Origin: Leadbetterella sp040829825
GTDB taxonomy: Bacteria; Bacteroidota; Bacteroidia; Cytophagales; Spirosomataceae
NCBI RefSeq assembly: GCF_040829825.1
Contig: NZ_JBFOLH010000002.1
Direction: 5' to 3' (one strand)
Length of the DNA stretch: 64,000 nt
Numbering within the stretch: the stretch's first letter is position 1; every line of letters begins with the position of its first letter. Below the pieces are notes generated by a model. The model had not been told where the DNA came from. It was given only the letters and a program-made list of their open reading frames with translations, and did not search any database. Shown here piece after piece: positions 8,290 through 17,371 of the stretch. Position numbers and translations under genes: made by a program.

Positions 8290-10899
8290 ATGGCCAAAGC
8301 CGCCGAACCAAAGGAAACACCCTTAAACAAACAGTATAACCAGATTAAGGCCAAATATCCCGGCGCCATGCTGCTCTTCCGGGTTGGGGATTTTTATGAG
8401 ACTTTCGGGGAAGACGCCATCAAAGCTTCGAAGATCCTGGGCATTGTGCTGACCCGGCGGAATAACGGCGGGTCAAACGACGAGCTGGCCGGTTTCCCGC
8501 ACCATTCGCTGGATACTTACCTGCCCCGGCTGGTGCGTGCCGGGCAGCGGGTGGCCATCTGTGATCAGCTGGAGGACCCGAAGTCGGTAAAGGGAATTGT
8601 AAAACGCGGAGTAACCGAACTGGTTACCCCCGGTGTTTCTTTTAATGACAACGTGCTGGATGTACGCCAGAACAATTACCTGGCCTCGGTGCATTTTGCC
8701 GGTGATGACCTGTTGGGGGTGGCGTTTCTCGACATCAGTACGGGAGAATTTTTTACCACCGAAGGTACCACGGCCTATGTAGATAAGCTGATCCAGGGCT
8801 TTAGCCCGGCAGAAATACTCTACTGCAAAAAACACAGGAAACGGTTTGAGCACATCTTCGGTGAGAAATACAATACCTATACCTTTGAAGACTGGGTATA
8901 CGCGTATGATTTTTCGTACGAGCTGCTGATCAAGCATTTTAAAACCAGTAACCTGAAAGGGTTTGGCGTGGAAAACCTGCGGGAAGGCATCACGGCCGCC
9001 GGGGTGATCCTGCAATACCTGAACGACACCGAGCACCGGGAAATGAGCCATATCAGCCGGCTGAACCGGCTGGATAAGGACCATTACGTGTGGCTCGACC
9101 GCTTCACCATCCGCAACCTCGAATTGCTTTTTGCCCAGTACGAAGGCGGCGTTCCGCTGATTGAAGTGCTGGACCAGACCATTACACCCATGGGTGCGCG
9201 GCTGCTGCGGAAATGGATGGTGTTGCCCCTGAAAAACAAAGCGCAGATCGAAGAAAGGCTGGATACGGTAGAGTTTTTCCGGAGCGATGATGCCGTGATG
9301 CAGTCGCTCATCCAGATTCTGAAGCCTATCGGCGACCTGGAGCGGCTGGTGTCGAAAGTGGCCGTGCGGCGGATCAACCCCCGCGAAATGGTGCAGCTTA
9401 AGCGGGCACTGGACCAGATCACGCCCTTAAAGCAGCTGTTAAGCGAAAGTCCGAACAAAGCGCTTGAAAAATATACGGCTCAGCTGAACGACTGCCGTTT
9501 CCTGGTCGATAAGATCGCTGCTGAGCTGCGCGAGGATGCACCCACCCAGGTGAACCAGGGGAACATGATCCGGACAGGCGTAGATGAAGCACTCGACGAG
9601 CTGCATAAGATCGCCTTTTCCGGGAAAGATTACCTGCTGGATATCCAGACCCGCGAAGCGGAACGCACGGGTATCCCGTCGCTGAAAATTGCCTATAACA
9701 AAGTATTCGGCTATTACCTGGAGGTGTCTAACGCCCATAAGGAAAAGGTGCCGCAGGAGTGGATCCGGAAGCAGACGCTGGTCAATGCCGAACGCTACAT
9801 TACAGAAGAGCTGAAAGTATACGAAGAGAAGATCCTGACCGCCGAGAGTAAAATCAATGAGATCGAGTTCCGGATCTTCAACGACCTGGTCGTAACGGCC
9901 GGAGAGTTTGTAACGGCTATCCAGGAGAATGCCCGGGTGATCTCTGCCCTGGATGCCCTCCTGTCTTTTGCCCGTGTAGCCCGGAAAAACGGATACTGCC
10001 GCCCGGTGATATCTGAAAACCGGGTGCTGAATATCAAAGAAGGCCGGCATCCGGTCATTGAGCAGCAGCTGCCGCCGGGAGAAACGTATGTGCCGAACGA
10101 CCTCTATCTCGACGATGACACCCAGCAGATCATTATCATCACCGGTCCGAACATGGCCGGTAAGTCGGCCCTGCTGCGGCAAACCGCGCTGATCGTGCTG
10201 ATGGCCCAGACGGGTTGCTTTGTGCCGGCGGCATCGGCAGAAGTGGGCCTGGTCGACAAGATATTTACCCGGGTAGGGGCAAACGACAACCTGTCGCGGG
10301 GCGAAAGTACCTTTATGGTGGAAATGACCGAAACGGCATCTATCCTGAATAACCTGGGCGACCGCAGCCTGGTGATCATGGATGAAATAGGCCGGGGAAC
10401 CAGCACCTACGATGGTGTGAGCATTGCCTGGAGCATTGCCGAATACCTGCACAATAACCCGAAGCTGAAGCCCAGAACGCTCTTTGCCACCCATTACCAT
10501 GAGCTGAATAACCTGGCAAACGACCTGCAGCGCATTAAGAACTACAATGTGTCGGTGAAGGAGCTGAACGGCCGCATCGTATTCCTGCGTAAGCTGAAGG
10601 AAGGCGGCAGCGAGCACAGCTTCGGTATCCACGTGGCTCAGCTGGCCGGCATGCCCCAAAGTGTGGTGCTGCGGGCCAACGAGATCCTGCAGGCCCTGGA
10701 AAAGAGCGAAGCCAAAGAAAAGAACAAGCAAAAGCTGAGCGATGCGCCGAAAAGTAACTACCAGCTTAACTTTTTTGATCCTGTTGACCCGGTAGGAGAG
10801 GAGATCAAAGAACGGATCCGTGAGCTGGATCTGAATACGCTTTCGCCCATAGAGGCACTGCTGAAGCTGAACGAATTACAGAATAAATTGAAAGGATGA
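8290..10899 (+). CDS. mutS: DNA mismatch repair protein MutS
   Basis: 869 residues, full length for MutS. The N-terminal mismatch-reading motif 'GDFYETF' lies near residue 38, the Walker A 'GPNMAGKSA' starts at 619, the Walker B/signature 'DEIGRGTSTYDG' at 698, and 'FATHYHEL' follows. A C-terminal 'SPIEALLKLNELQNKLKG' is the helix-turn-helix dimer tail. MutS binds mismatches and small loops in DNA and recruits MutL. Its stop overlaps the start of the penicillin-acylase-family gene by 4 nt (ATGA), so the two are probably co-translated although functionally unrelated. Confidence 0.97.
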   Translation: MAKAAEPKETPLNKQYNQIKAKYPGAMLLFRVGDFYETFGEDAIKASKILGIVLTRRNNGGSNDELAGFPHHSLDTYLPRLVRAGQRVAICDQLEDPKSVKGIVKRGVTELVTPGVSFNDNVLDVRQNNYLASVHFAGDDLLGVAFLDISTGEFFTTEGTTAYVDKLIQGFSPAEILYCKKHRKRFEHIFGEKYNTYTFEDWVYAYDFSYELLIKHFKTSNLKGFGVENLREGITAAGVILQYLNDTEHREMSHISRLNRLDKDHYVWLDRFTIRNLELLFAQYEGGVPLIEVLDQTITPMGARLLRKWMVLPLKNKAQIEERLDTVEFFRSDDAVMQSLIQILKPIGDLERLVSKVAVRRINPREMVQLKRALDQITPLKQLLSESPNKALEKYTAQLNDCRFLVDKIAAELREDAPTQVNQGNMIRTGVDEALDELHKIAFSGKDYLLDIQTREAERTGIPSLKIAYNKVFGYYLEVSNAHKEKVPQEWIRKQTLVNAERYITEELKVYEEKILTAESKINEIEFRIFNDLVVTAGEFVTAIQENARVISALDALLSFARVARKNGYCRPVISENRVLNIKEGRHPVIEQQLPPGETYVPNDLYLDDDTQQIIIITGPNMAGKSALLRQTALIVLMAQTGCFVPAASAEVGLVDKIFTRVGANDNLSRGESTFMVEMTETASILNNLGDRSLVIMDEIGRGTSTYDGVSIAWSIAEYLHNNPKLKPRTLFATHYHELNNLANDLQRIKNYNVSVKELNGRIVFLRKLKEGGSEHSFGIHVAQLAGMPQSVVLRANEILQALEKSEAKEKNKQKLSDAPKSNYQLNFFDPVDPVGEEIKERIRELDLNTLSPIEALLKLNELQNKLKG

Positions 10900-13223
10900 A
10901 CAGGTACCTGTTTTGTGGAATTTGCCTGATGTTAACCGGGCTGACCGCTGCAGCGCAGCACCGGGTACAGGTAGAAGGACTGAAAGAGGAAGTAGAGATT
11001 TACCGCGATACCTGGGGGATCAATCATATCTATGCGGCCAACGAGCCGGATCTGTTTTTTGCACAGGGCTACAGTGCCGCAAAAGACCGGCTTTTCCAGT
11101 TTGAGCTGTGGCGGCGGCAGGCTACCGGGACGGTCTCCGAGATCCTGGGGCCTTCCGAACGGAAACGGGATATCGGCCTGCGCCTGTTTAAGTACCGGGG
11201 CGATATGCAAAAGGAGCTCTCCCATTACCATCCGAACAGTGCGGCCATTATTCAGGCCTATGTAAACGGGGTGAACGCCTGCATTGACGAGGCGAACCGG
11301 AATCCGGATACCCTTCCTGTAGAATTTAAAATGCTGGATATCCGGCCTCAGAAATGGACGCCGGAGATAGTCATATCCCGCCACCAGGGATTGCTGGGAA
11401 ATATAGAAGATGAGCTGAAAACCGGCCGGGCCGTGGCAGCGGCAGGTGCCCGGCAGGTGTCGGATCTCCTGTATTTTCATCCCAGGCAGCCTGATCTCCG
11501 CCTGGATCCGTCTATTACACAGGAAATGCTCAGTCACGATATCCTGGAGCTGTACAAAGCCTCGCACCGGCCTCTTACCTTTGGCCCGGAGCACAGCGCT
11601 TATGTGGAAAACAGGCGGGAAGACAAAGACGGGAGCAATAACTGGATCGTATCGGGTAGCCGCACGGCCAGCGGATTTCCGCACCTGGCCAATGACCCGC
11701 ACCGCAGTGTTTCTCTCCCAGCGCTCCGGTATGTGGTGCACCTTTCCGCACCGGGCTGGAATGTGATAGGGGGCGGAGAACCCGTTATCCCGGGCGTTTC
11801 TATCGGGCATAACGAGCACGGTGCCTGGGGGCTTACCATTTTTGAAACCGATTTTGAAGACCTGTACGTATATGACCTGAATCCCGGGAAGCTCTCACAA
11901 TACCAATACAAAGGCCGGTGGGAGGAGATGCAGACCATCCGGGAGGAAATTAAAATAAAGGGCCAGGCTCCTGAAAAGGTGGATCTGCGGTATACCCGGC
12001 ACGGCCCCGTGGTGTATATCGATACCCTCAATAAAAAAGGATATGCCGTCCGGTGTGCCTGGCTGGAGCCGGGCGGAGCCCCTTACCTGGCCTCGCTGCG
12101 GTTTAACCAGGCTGAAAGCTGGGAAGAATTCCGGGAAGCCACGCGCTATTCGCATGTTCCGGCTGAAAACATGATCTGGGCCGACCGGCACGGCGATACC
12201 GGCTGGCAGGTAGTGGGTCTTGCACCGGTAAGAAAAAATTTCAGCGGTATGGTGCCTGTACCCGGCGACGGGCGCTTTGAGTGGAGCGGCTACCTGCCCA
12301 TGCTGGAACGGCCGAATAGCCATAACCCGCCGGAAGGATTCCTGGCCACGGCCAACGAAAACGTAACTCCGCCCGGTTATTCGCATTGGGATGCAGTAGG
12401 CTACCTCTGGTCTGACCCTTTCCGGGGTGACAGGATCCGGGAAGTGCTGGCCGCAAAAGATAAAATGACGCTGCAAGACCACCAGGCGCTTCAAACCGAT
12501 TACTTTTCCCTGCCGGCCAGGGAGCTGGTACCCCTGCTCAGCGGCCTGAAATTCGGAGATTCGCTGACTGAAAATGCACGAAAACACCTGGAAACCTGGG
12601 ATTACCGCCTGGAGCCTGACGCAGTAGAGGCCGGCATTTATGCCATGTGGGAGCGGAAATTGAGCCAGGAGGCCACGGCTGCGCTTGTACCCGCTGAGCT
12701 GAAAGGCCTGGTCAGCCTGCAGCTGAAGAAGCTGATCCAATGGATAAAAGACCCGGAGAGTCCCATTCAGGACAAGACGGCCTTTTTAACGGTTACTTTT
12801 GAGAAGGCGATAGCTGAGCTGGTTAAAAAGCTGGGGGATGACCCCGAAAAATGGCAATATGGGCAGGCCACTTACAAGCATATCCGGCTGACGCACCCGT
12901 TGAGTGATTTCCTGAGCAGCGAAGAGCAGGAGGCCATGAACCTGAGCCCCCTGCCCCGGGGAGGTAACAGTTACACGCCCAATGCCACAGGAGGAACAGA
13001 TACGCAGAGGCACGGAGCTACTTTCCGGGTGATTATAGATACGGGTGACTGGGATAAAACCCTGATGACCCTTTCACCGGGACAGTCGGGTGATCCGGCC
13101 AGCCCGTTTTACAGCAACCTGTTTAAGAGCTGGGCACAGGATACCTATTTTCCTGCGTATTTCAGCAAAGACAAAGTGGAGGCCCATACGTATGAAAAAA
13201 CGGTATTGACGAAGAAGAAATAA
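10896..13223 (+). CDS. Penicillin acylase family protein (Ntn hydrolase)
   Basis: 775 residues with a signal peptide (about 1-20, 'LTGLTAAAQ'), so periplasmic. The alpha-chain signature 'DTWGINHIYAANEPDLFFAQGY' and 'AKDRLFQFELWRR' come first. Ser247 in 'DGSNNWIVSG' is the expected N-terminal nucleophile released by self-cleavage into alpha and beta chains; 'PHLANDPH' follows as usual. The family hydrolyses amide bonds in beta-lactams, N-acyl-homoserine lactones or other N-acyl compounds; the true substrate is unknown. The start codon overlaps the mutS stop. A 19-bp stem-loop lies just downstream. Confidence 0.9.
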   Translation: MNRYLFCGICLMLTGLTAAAQHRVQVEGLKEEVEIYRDTWGINHIYAANEPDLFFAQGYSAAKDRLFQFELWRRQATGTVSEILGPSERKRDIGLRLFKYRGDMQKELSHYHPNSAAIIQAYVNGVNACIDEANRNPDTLPVEFKMLDIRPQKWTPEIVISRHQGLLGNIEDELKTGRAVAAAGARQVSDLLYFHPRQPDLRLDPSITQEMLSHDILELYKASHRPLTFGPEHSAYVENRREDKDGSNNWIVSGSRTASGFPHLANDPHRSVSLPALRYVVHLSAPGWNVIGGGEPVIPGVSIGHNEHGAWGLTIFETDFEDLYVYDLNPGKLSQYQYKGRWEEMQTIREEIKIKGQAPEKVDLRYTRHGPVVYIDTLNKKGYAVRCAWLEPGGAPYLASLRFNQAESWEEFREATRYSHVPAENMIWADRHGDTGWQVVGLAPVRKNFSGMVPVPGDGRFEWSGYLPMLERPNSHNPPEGFLATANENVTPPGYSHWDAVGYLWSDPFRGDRIREVLAAKDKMTLQDHQALQTDYFSLPARELVPLLSGLKFGDSLTENARKHLETWDYRLEPDAVEAGIYAMWERKLSQEATAALVPAELKGLVSLQLKKLIQWIKDPESPIQDKTAFLTVTFEKAIAELVKKLGDDPEKWQYGQATYKHIRLTHPLSDFLSSEEQEAMNLSPLPRGGNSYTPNATGGTDTQRHGATFRVIIDTGDWDKTLMTLSPGQSGDPASPFYSNLFKSWAQDTYFPAYFSKDKVEAHTYEKTVLTKKK

Positions 13224-13243
13224 AAAGGAGGGATAGGGTTTAA

Positions 13244-13287
13244 ATGAGAGAAGTTAGATATTAGTATAAATATCTAACTTTTCTCAT
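13244..13287. terminator. 19-bp stem-loop between convergent genes
   Basis: Arms 13244-13262 and 13269-13287 pair over 19 positions with one G-U wobble around a 6-nt loop. It lies after the acylase gene on the plus strand and contains the stop codon (13284-13286) of the minus-strand microprotein, so it can serve both. No strong T-run follows on either side. Confidence 0.6.
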
Positions 13288-13367
13288 TTCTCATCGAGCC
13301 GGTCGTACTCGGTCTCTTCAAAATCCTGGAAATCCAGGTCTTCAGGGTGCAATGCGTAATCTTCCAT
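13284..13367 (-). CDS. Acidic microprotein, 27 residues, function unknown
   Basis: A short ORF reads MEDYALHPEDLDFQDFEETE followed by YDRLDEK, then TGA. It holds 12 Asp/Glu and only two Arg/Lys, so it is strongly acidic. Support for expression: an A-rich leader (AAACCAAAATAAACAACACC) directly before the ATG, a promoter-like pair upstream (TTTG, 20 nt, CAACTTTG), and a stem-loop that ends the unit exactly at the stop codon. It is divergent from the GH78 gene and convergent with the acylase gene. I do not recognise a family; the coding call rests on context and composition only. Confidence 0.5.
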   Translation of the reverse strand: MEDYALHPEDLDFQDFEETEYDRLDEK

Positions 13368-13394
13368 GGTGTTGTTTATTTTGGTTTCACTCTT

Positions 13395-13426
13395 CAAAGT
13401 TGATTTTTAAATGCCCGGTTTCCAAA
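13395..13426 (-). promoter_or_regulatory. Candidate promoter of the acidic microprotein
   Basis: The minus strand has TTTG (13423-13426), a 20-nt spacer and CAACTTTG (13395-13402), one base from TAnnTTTG. This spacing fits Bacteroidota -33/-7 promoters. The predicted transcript start is about 20 nt before the ATG at 13367. Confidence 0.4.
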
Positions 13427-13501
13427 GAAAGGAGATTAAGGAATTATAAAATCCTGGCCAGCAATTCTTATTTTTACAGGAATAACCAGAAATGTTGTCT
13501 C

Positions 13502-16141
13502 ATGAACCGTCTTTTACTCAGCCTTTGTCTTCTCCGTTTTTTCACCGCGCACAGCCAGGTGTACGATCTGCGTACCGAATACCTGACCGCACCACTCGGA
13601 ATAGACACTCCGCAGCCCCGGCTTTCCTGGAAGCAGAAAGATGAACGCCGCGGAGCCGGGCAAAGCGCTTACCAGGTTTGGCTGGGAAAAGACTCGCTGG
13701 CAGTGGCCACCGGAAAGGCGGGTTCTACCGGGAAAATTAATGCTCCGGATAACCGGGTCATTTATACCCGTGAAAACCTGCAGCCCTATACCCGGTATTT
13801 CTGGAAAGTGACCGTATGGGATAACCACGGCGGAAGAGTGCAATCACAAGTGGTACACTTTGAGACGGGACATATGCAAATAAGTAACTGGAAAGGGGAG
13901 TGGATCAGCGACGGTACAGATATCCGCCTGAAGCCGGCGCCGTATTTCCGGCAGGATTTTGAAACCGGGAAGAAGATCCGGTCGGCCAGGGCATACATAG
14001 CGGCCGGCGGGCTTTTTGAGCTGTATATCAATGGGGTTAAGATCGGTGATCATGTGCTGGATCCCAACTACACCCGGTTTGACCGGCGTATTTTATACGT
14101 TACACACGATGTTACCGGCGCATTGAAAGCCGGGAAAAATGCTATCGGTGTTTTACTGGGAAACGGCTGGTATAACCACCAGTCTACCGCTGTATGGTAT
14201 TTTGACCGGGCCCCCTGGCGAAACCGTCCTGCTTTCTGCATGGACCTGAGAATTACCTACGAGGACGGATCGGTAGAAACCGTTTCTTCGGGCCGGTCGT
14301 GGAAAACGGCGCTCAGCCCGGTCATCTTCAACAGCATTTATACGGCCGAGCATTACGATGCCCGCAAGGAGATCAGAGGCTGGAACCTCCCGGATTTTGA
14401 CGACAGCCAATGGAGAAACTCCACATTGAGGTCGGCACCCTCTCAGAATATCGTGTCCCAGGCTTTGACGCCTGTCCGCGCAGTGGAAGAGATCCCGGTG
14501 AAAAGCCTGAACAGGATCAGCGATACGGTATATGTTTTTGACCTGGGCAGGAACATTTCAGGGGTGAGCCGGATCACCTTATCGGGTCCGGAAGGAACAG
14601 TGATCCGGCTGAAGCATGCGGAACGGCTGTATGACAACGGCCGCCCGGATATGTCGAATATTGATGCCCATTACCGGCCCACCGACGATACCGACCCGTT
14701 CCAGACCGATATATTTATCCTGAAAGGGGAGGGAACCGAAAGCTTCATGCCCCGCTTTAACTACAAAGGATTTCAATACGTGGAAGTAACCGCCAGCCGG
14801 CCGGTGCAGTTGAACAGCACCAGCCTGAAAGGATATTTCATTCATTCTGATGTGGAACCCGTAGGCCGGATAAGCTCTTCAGACGAAACTCTGAACCGCA
14901 TCTGGCAGGCTACCAATAACTCGTACCTGTCCAACCTGGTGGGCTATCCTACCGACTGCCCCCAGCGGGAAAAGAACGGGTGGACGGGCGATGCTCACAT
15001 TGCCAGTGAGACCGGCCTGTATAATTTTGACGGCATCACCGTTTATGAAAAATGGCTGGCCGATCACCGCGACGAGCAGCAGCCTAACGGAGTTCTGCCT
15101 TCTATAATTCCTACCGGCGGCTGGGGATACGAGTGGGGCAACGGCCCCGACTGGACCAGCACCATTGCCATCATCCCCTGGAACCTGTACCTGTTTTACG
15201 GCGATAAAAAACCCCTGCAGGATAACTATGAAAATATCAGGCGGTACGTAGATCATATTGCAGAGCTATACCCTTCAGGGCTGACCAGCTGGGGGCTGGG
15301 CGACTGGATACCGGTGAAATCGAAAGCCCCGGTAGAGCTGACCTCCACCGCGTACTATTATACCGATACCCGGATCCTGGCTCAGGCGGCTGAGCTGCTG
15401 GGCCGGGAAGCCGATCACCGGGAATACAATGCCCTGGCCGAAAAGATCCGGAAGGCATTCAATGATAAATACCTTCACCGTGAAACGGGGCTTTACGGCA
15501 GCGGCCTGCAAACCGAGCTGGCGGTACCGCTCTTCTGGGGCCTGGTTCCGGAAGAGCTTCGCCGGGAAGTGGCCGATCACCTGGCGCAGCGGGTACAAGC
15601 CGACGACATGCAGATGGACGTGGGCCTGCTGGGCACCAAGGCCCTGCTGCAGGCGCTCAGCGATAACGGCCATGAAGAGGTAGCATACGCCCTGGCCACC
15701 CGGAAAACGTTCCCTTCCTGGGGCTGGTGGATCGCCAACGGGGCTACCACCCTGTACGAAAACTGGCCCATTGACGCCAAATCCGATATCTCCATGAACC
15801 ACATTATGTTTGGTGAAATAGGCGCCTGGCTGTTCAAGGCACCGGGCGGCATCAAGCCGGATCCCTGGCAACCCGGCTTCCGGAATGTGATCCTGGAACC
15901 CCGTTTTACAGGCGGCCCGGATACTTTCAGTGCAGAGCACAACGGCCGCTACGGCACTATCCGCTCTGCCTGGGAGAAAACTGAAAAAGGCATTACCTAC
16001 CGGGTGACAATTCCGGCAAATTCTACTGGCACGGTACGGCTGCCGCAGGTTAAAGGGAAGAGTTGGTATAAAGACGGGGTAGTGATGAAAAATTCTGAAG
16101 TTCAGGTTCTTTCAGGAGAATATAAATTCGAGAATAAGTAA
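13502..16141 (+). CDS. Alpha-L-rhamnosidase, glycoside hydrolase family 78
   Basis: 879 residues from the ATG at 13502, which starts a signal peptide ('MNRLLLSLCLLRFFTAHSQ'); a longer frame to 13352 would extend into the divergent promoter region and spoil the signal peptide. An N-terminal fibronectin-like region ('PRLSWKQ...YQVWLG', 'YTRYFWKVTVWD') precedes the rhamnosidase N and concanavalin-like domains. The (alpha/alpha)6 catalytic domain has the GH78 motif 'DCPQREKNGWTGDAH' at 485, and 'GWGYEWGNGPDW' and 'WIANGATTLYENW' beyond it. It should release alpha-L-rhamnose from plant or bacterial glycans in the periplasm. There is no SusCD pair or other polysaccharide-utilisation gene beside it. 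Confidence 0.93.
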   Translation: MNRLLLSLCLLRFFTAHSQVYDLRTEYLTAPLGIDTPQPRLSWKQKDERRGAGQSAYQVWLGKDSLAVATGKAGSTGKINAPDNRVIYTRENLQPYTRYFWKVTVWDNHGGRVQSQVVHFETGHMQISNWKGEWISDGTDIRLKPAPYFRQDFETGKKIRSARAYIAAGGLFELYINGVKIGDHVLDPNYTRFDRRILYVTHDVTGALKAGKNAIGVLLGNGWYNHQSTAVWYFDRAPWRNRPAFCMDLRITYEDGSVETVSSGRSWKTALSPVIFNSIYTAEHYDARKEIRGWNLPDFDDSQWRNSTLRSAPSQNIVSQALTPVRAVEEIPVKSLNRISDTVYVFDLGRNISGVSRITLSGPEGTVIRLKHAERLYDNGRPDMSNIDAHYRPTDDTDPFQTDIFILKGEGTESFMPRFNYKGFQYVEVTASRPVQLNSTSLKGYFIHSDVEPVGRISSSDETLNRIWQATNNSYLSNLVGYPTDCPQREKNGWTGDAHIASETGLYNFDGITVYEKWLADHRDEQQPNGVLPSIIPTGGWGYEWGNGPDWTSTIAIIPWNLYLFYGDKKPLQDNYENIRRYVDHIAELYPSGLTSWGLGDWIPVKSKAPVELTSTAYYYTDTRILAQAAELLGREADHREYNALAEKIRKAFNDKYLHRETGLYGSGLQTELAVPLFWGLVPEELRREVADHLAQRVQADDMQMDVGLLGTKALLQALSDNGHEEVAYALATRKTFPSWGWWIANGATTLYENWPIDAKSDISMNHIMFGEIGAWLFKAPGGIKPDPWQPGFRNVILEPRFTGGPDTFSAEHNGRYGTIRSAWEKTEKGITYRVTIPANSTGTVRLPQVKGKSWYKDGVVMKNSEVQVLSGEYKFENK

Positions 16142-16186
16142 TCAGAGCGTATGCAGGGTATTTCCTGATACCGGTTGTTTGAAAGT

Positions 16187-17236
16187 TCAACGAATGGCGG
16201 GAAGTGAGGGATTACGGGATTGCAACCGGCTTAATTCACTTTCAATTTCCTCTATGCTCGGCAGATTACGTTTGAGGTTTTCAGGAATGGATGATACTAT
16301 TTCATAAGCCAATATCCCCAATGGCTTATTCAAGTTTTTGAGTGCATATTCAGCAACTATTTTATTCTTTTCCTGGCACAATAGCAACCCGATACCCGGT
16401 TGATCATGCTCACCTTTGAGGGTATCATCAATAACGGTCAGGTAAAAGTTCAGTTTTCCGGTATGTTCAGGTTTGAATGGGCCTTTTTTTAACTCAATTA
16501 CCACGTAAGAACGAAGCTTAATATTATAAAACAGGAGATCTATATAGAAGTCCTGACCGCCCACCTGTAAATGATATTGTTTCCCGACAAAGGCAAAGCC
16601 GGCTCCCATTTCCAGCAGGAACCGGGTAATATGTTCGGTGAGTGCATTTTCCAGGTCTTTTTCCTGAAAGTCATCCTGTAAAGTCAGAAAATCAAAAATA
16701 TAGGGGTCTTTAAAGATTTGCCGGAACAGATCAGAATCTGATTCAGGGATGGTTTTGTTAAAATTATTAATGGTACTGCCTGCTCTTTTATGAAATTTTG
16801 ACTTTATCTGGTAAGCCAGGATATCCCGTGACCATCCGTTTTCAAGGGTTTTGGTCATATAAAATATTGCGGTTTCAGGATCTTTTATCTTATCCATCAG
16901 TAAGATATGGTGGCCCCAGGGAATTTGTGCAGCAGCCTGCTGCACAAATGCAGCATCACGGTAAACCTCGGCAAAGAGGCGCATGTAATGAATATTTCTG
17001 TAAGATAGCCCCCTCATATCCGGGAACTCACTGCGTAAATCTGCTGCAAGTTTTTCAATGACTTTAGCACCCCAGCCGGCCTTCCCGGCTTGTTCTGAAA
17101 CTAATTTTCCGATATTCCAATAGAGAACTAATAATTGGGCATTGGCAGACAGTACTGCCTTTTGACGGGATACTCTGACCTGCTTTTTGATGGCATTGAG
17201 TACCGTAATATAGCCGTGTGAATCTGTTAATTGCAT
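16187..17236 (-). CDS. DUF1016 (YhcG-type) protein with PDDEXK nuclease domain
   Basis: 349 residues from the ATG at 17236; a TTG at 17260 would add eight residues. The N-terminal DUF1016 domain shows 'LYWNIGKLVSEQ', 'LAADLRSEFPDMRGLSYRN' and 'IPWGHHILLMDKI'. The C-terminal part has the PDDEXK core: 'DFYIDLLFYNIKLRSYVVIELKKG' gives the catalytic Asp and Glu-x-Lys, and 'GLLLCQEKN' follows. Such proteins often accompany restriction-modification or other defence genes, but here it stands alone between GH78 and ftsH. The gene looks more A/T-rich than its neighbours, which fits acquisition by transfer. Target DNA or RNA unknown. Confidence 0.88.
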   Translation of the reverse strand: MQLTDSHGYITVLNAIKKQVRVSRQKAVLSANAQLLVLYWNIGKLVSEQAGKAGWGAKVIEKLAADLRSEFPDMRGLSYRNIHYMRLFAEVYRDAAFVQQAAAQIPWGHHILLMDKIKDPETAIFYMTKTLENGWSRDILAYQIKSKFHKRAGSTINNFNKTIPESDSDLFRQIFKDPYIFDFLTLQDDFQEKDLENALTEHITRFLLEMGAGFAFVGKQYHLQVGGQDFYIDLLFYNIKLRSYVVIELKKGPFKPEHTGKLNFYLTVIDDTLKGEHDQPGIGLLLCQEKNKIVAEYALKNLNKPLGILAYEIVSSIPENLKRNLPSIEEIESELSRLQSRNPSLPAIR

Positions 17237-17343
17237 GGGATGTAATGTTATGGGATTCAATTATAAATAAAATAGAAGCAATGCCCAAGATTTTTGTACT
17301 AAAATTGTGTGTTATGGCTCTGCATTAATAAGTAGGGCATAAT

Positions 17344-17371
17344 AAAAAAGCCCGGTCACCCGGGCTTTTTT
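17344..17371 (-). terminator. Rho-independent terminator of ftsH
   Basis: AAAAAAGCCCGG / CCGGGCTTTTTT with loop TCAC: a 12-bp stem with U-run that begins at the ftsH stop codon itself. It is the clearest intrinsic terminator in the window; its symmetry also lets it act on the opposite strand. Confidence 0.9.

Noticed and set aside
9439..10731. 430-codon minus-strand ORF
   Set aside because: Antisense to the conserved ATPase part of mutS; no recognisable motif or signal.
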